This document shows positions 8,775-14,798 of a stretch of DNA of 18,082 nucleotides, one piece after another (the stretch's first letter is position 1; every line of letters starts with the position of its first letter). A program made the translations under genes and the position numbers. Origin of the DNA: Alphaproteobacteria bacterium (GTDB lineage Bacteria; Pseudomonadota; Alphaproteobacteria; JAEULC01). Below the pieces are notes generated by a model, which made no database searches, had not been told where the DNA came from, and was given only the letters and a program-made list of their open reading frames with translations. Where the stretch lies: contig JADZDN010000002.1 in NCBI GenBank assembly GCA_020851015.1, positions 1 to 18,082 of the forward strand. Direction: 5' to 3'.

Positions 8775-8869
8775 CGTCCCCCTCCGGTCGATACGTGACG
8801 CTCACAGAGTGCCGCCGCCCGCCCGGCGACGCAAGCCCGGGCGGGACAAGCGCGCACCGGACGCCGTCG

Positions 8870-8883
8870 TTGATTTGCGTCAA
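8870..8883. promoter_or_regulatory. FNR/FixK-type binding site
   Basis: TTGATTTGCGTCAA fits the FNR/FixK/Anr consensus TTGAT-N4-(A/G)TCAA. Its centre (8876.5) lies 78 bp upstream of the Hsp20 ATG and immediately upstream of a TTGACG -35 box, a position suited to activation under low oxygen. It could also act on the divergent SH3 gene. Two further half-sites follow (TTGACG at 8890, CGTCAA at 8914). Confidence 0.5.
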
Positions 8884-8888
8884 TGCAC

Positions 8889-8915
8889 CTTGACGATGTG
8901 CGGCTCAGCATTACG
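8889..8915 (+). promoter_or_regulatory. Candidate hsp20 promoter
   Basis: TTGACG (8890-8895) is a good -35 box, and the longer CTTGACG also resembles the -35 of heat-shock (RpoH) promoters. The -10 is weak: GCATTACG at 8908-8915 fits the alphaproteobacterial GCTANAWC pattern only partly. Whether the vegetative or heat-shock sigma factor reads it cannot be decided by eye. Confidence 0.35.
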
Positions 8916-8954
8916 TCAACGATTACCTGTCCTGGCCATAGAGGAGTAGGCACG

Positions 8955-9479
8955 ATGGCAAACGAAAGCGGAAAGTCCGTCCAGCCCCCCGGCGGCGCGC
9001 AATCCGGGTCGGTGAGCCCGTGGCGCAACATGCATGACGAGATCGACCGGCTGATGTCGGGATTCTTCGGTTCGAACTTCGGCCGGCTTCCCAGCCGCAT
9101 GTTCGATTTCGAGCCGCTGCCCCGGCAGGCGGCGCTGGCCAGCGCCATGACACCGCGCGTCGACGTGACCGAGACCGACCAGGAGATCGAGCTCGCGGCC
9201 GAGCTGCCGGGCATGGAGGAGAAGGACGTCGAGCTGCTGGTGCAGGACGGCGTGCTGACCATCCGCGGCGAGAAGAAGCTGGAGAAGGAAGAGAAGAAGA
9301 AGAACTACCACGTCGTCGAGCGTCAGTACGGCAGCTTCCAGCGCTCCTACGAGCTGCCCGAGATCGTCGACCAGTCCAAGATCGCGGCGAAGTTCGACAA
9401 GGGCGTCCTGACCGTGACCCTGCCGAAGACGGCGAAAGCCAAGGAAACGACGCGCAAGATCGCGATCGGCAAGAAGTAG
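8955..9479 (+). CDS. Small heat-shock protein, Hsp20/alpha-crystallin family
   Basis: 174-residue ATP-independent cytoplasmic chaperone that holds unfolding proteins as oligomers. The frame is open back to 8883, but ATG 8955 follows GAGGAG (8941-8946) and begins a normal family N-terminus. The N-terminal arm (1-65) contains SPWRNMHDEIDRLMSGFFG. The alpha-crystallin domain spans about 66-160, with PRVDVTETDQEIELAAELPGM, a Lys/Glu-rich loop (107-117) and FDKGVLTVTLPK. A C-terminal I-A-I anchor lies at 169-171. Upstream lie an FNR/FixK-like box and a CTTGACG promoter element, suggesting induction by low oxygen and/or heat. The gene appears monocistronic and ends 40 bp from a convergent gene. Confidence 0.95.
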   Translation: MANESGKSVQPPGGAQSGSVSPWRNMHDEIDRLMSGFFGSNFGRLPSRMFDFEPLPRQAALASAMTPRVDVTETDQEIELAAELPGMEEKDVELLVQDGVLTIRGEKKLEKEEKKKNYHVVERQYGSFQRSYELPEIVDQSKIAAKFDKGVLTVTLPKTAKAKETTRKIAIGKK

Positions 9480-9519
9480 ATTGCCCTTGGGGCGGGCGGT
9501 CCGGCTCGGCGCGCAACCT

Positions 9520-10089
9520 TCATAGACCGCCGTCTGCTCGACAGCGGCGCTTCCACCCCGGCGGGTAGTCCACGACCAGGCGGTCCGCGTCCATCGTCAC
9601 CTCGGCGGTGAAATCCGTCGAGATGCCGCGGTAGCGGAACGAGGTGGGGGAGAGCAGCGTGTATTCCTGCTCGTCCACGCGCACCGCCAGTTCGGGTACG
9701 GTGATGTAGGCCGCCTGCATGCGCTTTGGCTCGCCCGATTTCAAATCCAGGCGCATCAGCGCCAGCGTGTTGGTCAGCGGCGTCGCAGCGAAATCGATTT
9801 CCAGGCAGGGATCGAGGTCCGCGCGCCGCTGGCCGTTCGCGCTCCAGCGGTCCCGCGCGTCGCGGCGCAGCGCCAGCACGTTGGCGACCTTGCCCAGGTC
9901 GAGCCGGAAGTCCGCGCGCGCGGTGCGCCACGCGCCGTCGCATTGGATCGTGTAGTGCGCCCGGGCCAGACCCTCGTCCAGCCCGAGCACCACCAGTCCT
10001 TCCGCGCGCACCGCATCGGGCCTTATGTCGAGCGTGACGTGCTCGAGCCCCGGCCGGTCCAGGCGTTGCCAGACGATATCGCGGCGCAT
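9520..10089 (-). CDS. Putative glycolipid-binding domain protein (PF06475-like)
   Basis: 189-residue beta-rich protein without signal peptide. ATG 10089 starts 17 bp after the VOC gene stop, on the same strand, so the two are probably one operon. The second half shows the pattern remembered for the putative glycolipid-binding family: LTNTLALMRLDL (105-116), then AAYITVPELAVRVDEQEYTL (126-145), FRYRG (151-155), and a closing FTAEVTMDADRLVVDYPPGW (160-179). The family name derives from a distant structural likeness to lipoprotein-localisation folds; its real ligand is unknown. With a CGNR regulator opposite and a VOC protein upstream it may belong to a small-molecule response unit, which is inference. 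Confidence 0.75.
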   Translation of the reverse strand: MRRDIVWQRLDRPGLEHVTLDIRPDAVRAEGLVVLGLDEGLARAHYTIQCDGAWRTARADFRLDLGKVANVLALRRDARDRWSANGQRRADLDPCLEIDFAATPLTNTLALMRLDLKSGEPKRMQAAYITVPELAVRVDEQEYTLLSPTSFRYRGISTDFTAEVTMDADRLVVDYPPGWKRRCRADGGL

Positions 10090-10106
10090 GGCCGCAGCAG
10101 AGCGCG

Positions 10107-10484
10107 CTATCCCGCCTTGCCGCAATAGGCCTCGATCCGATAGCCGTCCGGATCGACCACGAAGGCGGCGTAGTAGTTCCCGCCGTAGTCCTTGCGCAGG
10201 CCCGGCTTGCCGTTGTCGCGCCCGCCGGCCTGGAGCGCCGCCTGGTGGAACGCGTCCACGCCCTTGCGGTCCGGCGCCTGGAAGCAGATATGCAGCCCCG
10301 ACTTGTCGTCGGCCGGCACCGGCCGGTCGGTCGCGCCCAGCCAGAAGGCCGGCCCCGCCTTGCCATAGCCGGCCGAGCCCTCGCCCGTGCTGAGCCGCGT
10401 GTAGCCCAGCGGCTTCAGCACCGTGTCGTAGAAGCGCTGCGCCCTGGCCACGTCGCGCACCCCGATGGAGACATGATCGATCAT
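10107..10484 (-). CDS. VOC-superfamily protein (glyoxalase/bleomycin-resistance/dioxygenase fold)
   Basis: 125 residues forming one paired beta-alpha-beta-beta-beta module pair. ATG 10484 is chosen over the longer open frame because GGGAGGAA lies 7 nt upstream and MIDHVSIGVRDV is a classic VOC beginning. Candidate metal ligands sit in the standard places: His4, His65 (GLHICF) and Glu118 (DPDGYRIEAY). This full set suggests a metal-dependent enzyme rather than a simple binding protein. Substrate unknown; lyase, isomerase and dioxygenase roles all occur in the family. The gene is preceded by a perfect 22-bp palindrome that almost touches its ribosome site, and it leads an operon with the glycolipid-binding-domain gene. 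Confidence 0.88.
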   Translation of the reverse strand: MIDHVSIGVRDVARAQRFYDTVLKPLGYTRLSTGEGSAGYGKAGPAFWLGATDRPVPADDKSGLHICFQAPDRKGVDAFHQAALQAGGRDNGKPGLRKDYGGNYYAAFVVDPDGYRIEAYCGKAG

Positions 10485-10499
10485 GGCGTTCCTCCCGTC

Positions 10500-10521
10500 T
10501 ATAACCATCATGATGGTTATA
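10500..10521. promoter_or_regulatory. Perfect 22-bp palindrome, probable operator
   Basis: TATAACCATCA (10500-10510) is followed directly by its exact complement TGATGGTTATA (10511-10521). It is an AT-rich island in GC-rich DNA, 16 bp upstream of the VOC ATG and 60 bp upstream of the divergent CGNR regulator ATG. The outer arms contain -10-like TATAAC/TATAAG. Repression of the VOC operon by the neighbouring regulator is inferred from position. Confidence 0.7.
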
Positions 10522-10543
10522 AGACTGCCGCGGCGATCCGGGC

Positions 10544-10569
10544 TTGTCAACCCTCATCCCGGTTAGTAT
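10544..10569 (+). promoter_or_regulatory. Candidate promoter of the CGNR regulator
   Basis: TTGTCA (10544-10549) and GTTAGTAT (10562-10569) resemble the alphaproteobacterial TTGACGS-N10-14-GCTANAWC pattern with an 11-bp gap. The same DNA read on the minus strand is a perfect TTGACA (10550-10545), but its distance to the TATAAC in the palindrome (23 bp) is long for sigma-70. The leftward promoter is therefore unresolved. Confidence 0.35.
10549..10564. promoter_or_regulatory. Degenerate second operator copy
   Basis: AACC-N8-GGTT with exactly the spacing of the core of the 10500-10521 palindrome; the spacer keeps the TCAT of the first copy. The centres are 46 bp apart, and this copy lies between the proposed -35 and -10 of the CGNR gene. 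It may be a weaker autoregulatory site. Confidence 0.4.
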
Positions 10570-10581
10570 GGGAGGACCCAG

Positions 10582-11211
10582 ATGGCCAGGGCCGAATCCG
10601 CAACTCTCCCGCCGGCGCTGCTGCGCGCCGAGCGCGCTGATCTGTGCCTGGAATTCGCCGACACGCGGTTCTGGCGCGGCACGCCGGCCCCGACCGAGAC
10701 GCTGAATTCCCCCGCCGACCTGTTGGCCTGGTGCGGCGCCAACGCCGCGCTCGACGCCGCCAGCCTGCGGGCGGTCGAGGCGCAGTGGAAGGGCGCGCCG
10801 CCGCGCGCGGCCGCGGTGTTCGGCGAGGCGCTTGCGCTGCGCGAGACGATCTTCGCGATCTTCAGCGCGACGGCCCAGGGCGAGGCGCCGCGCGCGGGCG
10901 ACCTCGCCGCCTTCAACCAGGCGCTCGACCACGCGCCCCGGCGCGCAAGCTTGCAGCCCTTGGGCGACGGCTATGGCTGGCAGGTCGCCCAGCCGCGCAA
11001 CGCGCCGTCGCTGCTCGCCGCGGTCCTGTGGTCGGGCGGCGACCTGCTGGCCGGGCCGCGCCGCCTGCGCGTGCGGCAATGCGCCAATCCGCAATGCCAG
11101 TGGCTGTTCCTCGACGACAGCAAGAGCGGCACGCGGCGCTGGTGCTCGATGAGCGCCTGCGGCAACCGCGCCAAGGCGCACCGGCACTACCTGAAGCATA
11201 AAGCCGGCTAG
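10582..11211 (+). CDS. ABATE-domain/CGNR zinc-finger protein, putative transcriptional regulator
   Basis: 209 residues. ATG 10582 follows GGGAGGA. The N-terminal ABATE-type domain (about 15-150) begins LCLEFADTRFWRG and is thought to sense stress or ligands. The C-terminal CGNR zinc finger has Cys167 and Cys172 (RQCANPQCQWLFLDDSK) plus Cys188 and Cys193 in RRWCSMSACGNRAKAHR; the basic tail is suited to DNA binding. The family is common but its DNA targets are scarcely described. It is divergent from the VOC and glycolipid-binding genes, with a palindrome pair between, so it is the obvious candidate to bind those sites. The TAG stop lies within the terminal CTAG of the hairpin element that follows. 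Confidence 0.92.
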   Translation: MARAESATLPPALLRAERADLCLEFADTRFWRGTPAPTETLNSPADLLAWCGANAALDAASLRAVEAQWKGAPPRAAAVFGEALALRETIFAIFSATAQGEAPRAGDLAAFNQALDHAPRRASLQPLGDGYGWQVAQPRNAPSLLAAVLWSGGDLLAGPRRLRVRQCANPQCQWLFLDDSKSGTRRWCSMSACGNRAKAHRHYLKHKAG

Positions 11212-11283
11212 TATCCCGATTCCGAAGTTCGTCAGCGTTTGCGACGAACTGTCTGCGAACTTCGGAATCGATCAGGACACTAG
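11208..11283 (-). repeat. CTAG-bounded bulged hairpin element, copy 1
   Basis: 76-bp near-perfect inverted repeat. Outer arms are CTAGT (11208-11212) and ACTAG (11279-11283). The inner 15-bp arms CGATTCCGAAGTTCG (11217-11231) and complement (11256-11270) are exact, and a 4-nt bulge ATCA lies on the right arm. An alternative 8-bp hairpin AGTTCGTC/GACGAACT (11226-11233, 11243-11250) competes for the left arm. Read on the minus strand it aligns with copy 2. It could also act as a transcription terminator for the CGNR gene. Confidence 0.8.
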
Positions 11284-11296
11284 CAACGATTTGACT

Positions 11297-11374
11297 CTAG
11301 TGCCCCTTTGGAACCCGAAGTTCGCCTCCGGTCTTGCGATCAAGCGAAGGCGAACTTCGGGTTCGGGGCACTAG
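11297..11374 (+). repeat. CTAG-bounded bulged hairpin element, copy 2
   Basis: 78-bp inverted repeat. The outer arms CTAGTGCCCC (11297-11306) and GGGGCACTAG (11365-11374) are exact, as are the 16-bp inner arms GAACCCGAAGTTCGCC (11311-11326) and complement (11349-11364). A 4-nt bulge TTTG lies on the left arm and a 22-nt loop in the middle. It shares CTAGTG, CC and CCGAAGTTCGC with copy 1 in opposite orientation, 13 bp away. MITE-like or REP-like; no transposase is present here. Confidence 0.82.
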
Positions 11375-11380
11375 GACCGG

Positions 11381-11488
11381 CTACCCGCACCAGGCGATGC
11401 GGCGCCTGCCGTCATAGGGCTGGGCCAGGCCGCGGACGATCAGCGCGGCGGCGATGTCCGTGCCGTCGGTCCCCGCGCCGTTCGACAA
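11381..11488 (-). pseudogene. C-terminal remnant of a thermonuclease (SNase)-family gene
   Basis: A minus-strand frame of 35 sense codons encodes GTDGTDIAAALIVRGLAQ followed by PYDGRRRIAWCG and TAG (11383-11381). This is the end pattern of many alphaproteobacterial staphylococcal-nuclease-like proteins (D-G-x-D-[IV]-x-x-x-L-[IV]-x-x-GLA-x-PY-x-G-x-R-x-x-WC). The frame is closed by TGA directly upstream, and the catalytic OB-fold part is absent, so it is a relic. It ends 6 bp from hairpin copy 2, suggesting rearrangement at that element. The call rests on remembered family patterns, not a search. Confidence 0.55.
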
Positions 11489-11557
11489 TCAATGGTGAGC
11501 GCACGAATCTAGCGCGGCCATCCGAACAAAACAAGAACTTATTGGTGGCGCGATGGC

Positions 11558-11749
11558 CTAGAAATCGCTGACCCGCCCGTTGATCGCCCAGTCGCCATAG
11601 CGGGTAGGCTCGGGCCCCGGCGGGCCGCCGATCTCGGGGACCTTGCCGCCGGGTTTGGGCCTTGGCGCTGGCGTCCCGGGGGCTGGCGCCTCAGGGGTTG
11701 GCTCGGCCATTTTCTCGGACCCAAGGGGCGAAGTCGGTCGCTTGGTCAT
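11558..11749 (-). CDS. DUF1674 / succinate dehydrogenase assembly factor 4-like small protein
   Basis: 63 residues. The C-terminal 30 residues, KVPEIGGPPGPEPTRYGDWAINGRVSDF, carry the family signature E-GG-x-x-GPEPTRYGDW-x-x-NG-R-x-SDF of SDHAF4. In mitochondria SDHAF4 binds the flavinated SdhA subunit and helps it join SdhB; a similar role for the bacterial protein is inferred. The first half is Pro/Ala-rich and probably disordered. The frame runs open to 11872, but upstream residues are not family-like; ATG 11749 is used and ATG 11710 is an alternative. No strong ribosome site is visible. Divergent from htpX; no sdh genes lie in the window. Confidence 0.82.
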   Translation of the reverse strand: MTKRPTSPLGSEKMAEPTPEAPAPGTPAPRPKPGGKVPEIGGPPGPEPTRYGDWAINGRVSDF

Positions 11750-11940
11750 GCCGCCCACTATGGCCCGCCGCGGCCAGCCGGGAAAGCCCGGCGGCAGGGC
11801 CGGCTTGGTGGCCGCGGCAAATGAAAAAACTGTAACTTCGCGGCCGATTGACCGGACCCCCGATGTGACCACCTATGGGGTGATCTCGGCGGCCACGCGT
11901 TCGGCCCGCCGGGAAAGGCGTAAGGAGCGCCCGGGGCAAC

Positions 11941-12939
11941 ATGAACTACCTGAAGACCGGGATCCTGCTGGCGGGGATGACCGCCTTCTTCCTGGCGGTC
12001 GGCTACGCGATCGGCGGACAGGGCGGCATGATGATCGCGCTGCTGGTGGCGGCGGGCATGAACCTGTTCGCCTACTGGAACTCCGACCGGATGGTGTTGT
12101 CGATGTACAACGCCCAGCAGGTCGACCAACACAGCGCGCCCGAGTTCTACGGCATCGTCGCCGGGCTCGCCGGCCGCGCCGGCCTGCCCATGCCCAAGGT
12201 CTTCGTGATCGAGGACGGGCAGCCCAACGCGTTCGCCACCGGCCGCAATCCCGAGAACGCCTCGGTCGCGGCGACGACCGGGCTTCTGCGCATGCTGAGC
12301 CGCGAGGAGATCGCCGGCGTGATGGCGCACGAGCTGGCGCATGTGCGCAACCGCGACACGCTGATCATGACCATCACCGCGACGATCGCCGGGGCGATCG
12401 GCATGCTGGCGAACTTCGCGATGTTCTTCGGCGGCTCGCGCGACGAGCGCGGCGGCAATCCGTTCGGCGCCGTCGGCGCGCTGGTCATGATGATCGTGGC
12501 GCCGCTCGCCGCCTCGCTGGTGCAGATGGCGATCAGCCGCACCCGCGAATACTCGGCCGACCGCATCGGCGCGCAGATCAGCGGCAACCCCGGCGCGCTC
12601 GCCTCGGCGCTGCGCAAGATCGAGCACTATGCGCATCAGGTGCCGAACCTGCAGGCCGAGCGCAATCCCGCCACCGCGCACATGTTCATCATCAACCCGC
12701 TGGCGGGCGAGCGCATGGACAATCTGTTCTCGACCCATCCCGCCACCGACAACCGCGTCGCGGCGCTGCAGCAGCTCTCGCAGGAGATGGGCGCGCGCGG
12801 CTTCGAGCCCGACCTGCCCGTCGACGACGCGGCGCAGCGCCCGGGCTATGCCGCCGACCCGCACGCCGAGACGGTAGAGCGCTGGCGCCGCGGCTCGGTC
12901 CCGCCCAGCGGCTATACCACCCGCCGGCCCTGGGGGTGA
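11941..12939 (+). CDS. htpX: HtpX-type membrane zinc metalloprotease (M48)
   Basis: 332-residue inner-membrane protease of the cytoplasmic-membrane quality-control system, acting on misfolded membrane proteins with its active site facing the cytoplasm. Two N-terminal helices (about 5-24, 28-46) precede the catalytic domain. The zinc site is HELAH at 130-134, with Glu203 in [10 protein letters not shown] as third ligand. Two further hydrophobic segments lie at about 143-163 and 175-197. The [14 protein letters not shown] motif is typical. The C-terminal extension after about 285 is longer and polar. ATG 11941 follows AAGGAG (11922-11927). A weak TTGACC/CCTATG promoter pair is visible at 11848-11877. 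rsmB begins 10 nt downstream, so they are probably co-transcribed. Confidence 0.96.
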   Translation: MNYLKTGILLAGMTAFFLAVGYAIGGQGGMMIALLVAAGMNLFAYWNSDRMVLSMYNAQQVDQHSAPEFYGIVAGLAGRAGLPMPKVFVIEDGQPNAFATGRNPENASVAATTGLLRMLSREEIAGVMAHELAHVRNRDTLIMTITATIAGAIGMLANFAMFFGGSRDERGGNPFGAVGALVMMIVAPLAASLVQMAISRTREYSADRIGAQISGNPGALASALRKIEHYAHQVPNLQAERNPATAHMFIINPLAGERMDNLFSTHPATDNRVAALQQLSQEMGARGFEPDLPVDDAAQRPGYAADPHAETVERWRRGSVPPSGYTTRRPWG

Positions 12940-12949
12940 TTCCCTGGGA

Positions 12950-14275
12950 ATGACCGCAGGCCCGGCGCGCGCTTCCGCCCTCTCCAGCCCATCCGACTCC
13001 GGCCTCGCGGCGCGGTCGGTCGCGCTCGACCTCGTCATGGGCGTGCTGCGGCGCGCCCGGCCGCTGGACGACGAGCGGCCCGAGCTCGGCGCGCTCGACA
13101 CGCGCGACCGCGGCTTCGCCCGCCGCATCGCCGCCGCCACCCTGCGCCGCCTCGGCCAGATCGACGCGCTGATCGCGTCCTGCGTCGAGCGCCCGATCCC
13201 GCCGCGCGACGCCCTGGCGCACGACGTGCTGCGCATCGCCGTGGCGCAGCTGCTGTTCGTCGGCGTGGCGGCCCATGCGGCGGTCAGCAGCGCGGTGGCG
13301 CTGGTGCGTGATCGCGGCAAGCCGCGCTATGCCGGCCTGGTCAACGCGGTGCTGCGGCGGCTGTCCGCCGATGGCGCGGCGATGGCCGCGGCCCAGGACG
13401 CCCGGCGGATCAACACCCCGGACTGGCTGTGGCAGAGCTGGTGCGCCGCCTACGGCGAGCCGGTCGCCCGCGCGATCGCGGCGGCCCATCTGCGCGAGGC
13501 GCCGCTCGACCTGTCGGCCAAGGCCGATCCTGAAGCCTGGGCCGCGCGGCTGAAGGCGACGCTGCTGCCCAATCGCACGCTGCGCTGCCCGCCCGACGGG
13601 CCGGTCACCGGGCTTCCCGGCTTCGCCGAGGGCGCGTGGTGGGTGCAGGATGCGGCGGCGCGCCTGCCGGCGCTGCTGCTGGGCGACGTCGGGGGCAGGC
13701 CGGTCGTCGATCTCTGCGCGGCGCCGGGCGGCAAGTCCATGCAGCTCGCCGCCGCCGGCGCGCGCGTGACGGCGGTCGATATTTCCGACAACCGCCTCAG
13801 GCGCGTGCGCGAGAACCTGGATCGCGTCGGGCTCTCGGCCGAACTGGTCGCCGCCGATGCGTCGGAATGGCGTCCGCCGGCGCCGGCCGGGCTGGTGCTG
13901 CTCGACGCGCCCTGCACGGCGACCGGCACGATCCGCCGCCATCCCGACCTGCCGCACCTGAAGAAACCGGAGGACGTGGCGCGCCTCGCGCGCGCGCAGG
14001 ACCGGCTGCTGTCCAACGCGGCGGCGATGCTGGCGCCGGGCGGGATGCTGGTCTACGCGGTGTGCTCGCTGCAGCCGGAGGAGGGGCCCGATCGCATCGA
14101 CGCGCTGCTTTCCTCCTCGCCCGCGCTGCGCCGTCAGCCGGTGCGCCCGGAGGAGGCCGCCGGCCTGGCCGAGGCGATCACCGGCGAGGGCGATCTCCGG
14201 ACCTTGCCCTGCCATTGGCAGGACAGCGGCGGCATGGACGGGTTCTACGCCGCGCGGCTCGTGCGGAGCCGATAG
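12950..14275 (+). CDS. rsmB: RsmB-type 16S rRNA (cytosine-C5)-methyltransferase
   Basis: 441 residues. In E. coli RsmB makes m5C967 in 16S rRNA using S-adenosylmethionine. A NusB-like RNA-binding domain occupies about 20-145 (AVSSAVALVRDRGKPRYAGLVNAVLRR). The methyltransferase domain has SAM motif I VVDLCAAPGGKSMQLA (252-267), the acidic residue in VDIS (276-279), motif IV DAPCTATGTIRRHPD with Cys322, and motif VI VCSLQPEE with the catalytic nucleophile Cys372; both cysteines are intact. ATG 12950 starts 10 nt after the htpX stop, with only a weak ribosome site, suggesting translational coupling. Convergent with the DUF6481 gene, with 1 nt between the stop codons. Confidence 0.95.
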   Translation: MTAGPARASALSSPSDSGLAARSVALDLVMGVLRRARPLDDERPELGALDTRDRGFARRIAAATLRRLGQIDALIASCVERPIPPRDALAHDVLRIAVAQLLFVGVAAHAAVSSAVALVRDRGKPRYAGLVNAVLRRLSADGAAMAAAQDARRINTPDWLWQSWCAAYGEPVARAIAAAHLREAPLDLSAKADPEAWAARLKATLLPNRTLRCPPDGPVTGLPGFAEGAWWVQDAAARLPALLLGDVGGRPVVDLCAAPGGKSMQLAAAGARVTAVDISDNRLRRVRENLDRVGLSAELVAADASEWRPPAPAGLVLLDAPCTATGTIRRHPDLPHLKKPEDVARLARAQDRLLSNAAAMLAPGGMLVYAVCSLQPEEGPDRIDALLSSSPALRRQPVRPEEAAGLAEAITGEGDLRTLPCHWQDSGGMDGFYAARLVRSR

Positions 14276-14276
14276 C

Positions 14277-14687
14277 CTATCTCTTGCGCGCCTTGCGGGC
14301 GGCGTAGCGCGCGTCGCGCGCCGCCTTGCGTTCGGCCTCCAGCTGGGTGGCGCGATTGGCCTCCTCTGCCAGCGCGGCGGCGCGGGCTTCCTCCTCGGAC
14401 TTGCGCCGGGCCTCCAGCGCCTCGGCCTCGGCCTGGCGCGCGGCCGCGGCGGCGCGCGCCGCTTCCTCGGCTTCCGCGGCAAGCCGCGCCTTCTCGGACC
14501 GCTTGGCCGCCCTTCGCTCCGCCTCGCGCGCCTCGCGCGCGATGCCGGCGGCCAGCCGCGCGGCCTGGCGCTCGGCAAATCCCGGATCGTTGGCGGGCGC
14601 GCTGGCGCGCGCCTTCTCGATCAGCGCCTGCCGGGCCTTCGCCGCCGCGCCCAACCGATCCGCCAAGCTCGGTTCCTTGTGTCGCAT
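14277..14687 (-). CDS. DUF6481-like Ala/Arg/Glu-rich coiled-coil protein
   Basis: 136 residues, almost wholly built of Ala, Arg, Glu and Lys after residue 35, predicted to be one long charged helix or coiled coil. The start MRHKEPSLADRLGAAAKARQ and DPGFAERQAARLA segment resemble the DUF6481 family of alphaproteobacteria. The low-complexity composition makes any homology claim less secure. No signal peptide or membrane segment. ATG 14687 has a poor ribosome site. It lies 111 bp downstream of the caspase-like gene on the same strand, so co-transcription is possible but unproven. Function unknown. Confidence 0.7.
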   Translation of the reverse strand: MRHKEPSLADRLGAAAKARQALIEKARASAPANDPGFAERQAARLAAGIAREAREAERRAAKRSEKARLAAEAEEAARAAAAARQAEAEALEARRKSEEEARAAALAEEANRATQLEAERKAARDARYAARKARKR

Positions 14688-14798
14688 CGATCTCTATCGC
14701 CTCGTGGGAATGCAATCGCCACGGCGCGGACGCCGGGCGCGCGGGAAGGAAGCAGAGAAAGCCGGCCGTGTCCAGTCGCGCGGCCGATTCCGTGCAGC

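Noticed and set aside
10107..10550. Longer VOC start at 10550
   Set aside because: The added 22 residues would be encoded across the palindrome and are not family-like; ATG 10484 has a good ribosome site and a canonical VOC N-terminus.
11208..11374. CRISPR-like interpretation of the two hairpins
   Set aside because: Only two units, no constant repeat/spacer alternation, no cas genes; the arms are inverted within each unit.
12941..12952. ATTCCC-T-GGGAAT small palindrome (12940-12952) between htpX and rsmB
   Set aside because: Arms of 6 bp within a 10-nt gap between co-directional genes; too short to claim as a regulatory hairpin.
12692..14578. 628-codon open frame antisense to htpX and rsmB
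   Set aside because: It crosses two well-supported genes, and its Arg/Gly/Ala-rich composition is typical of shadow frames.
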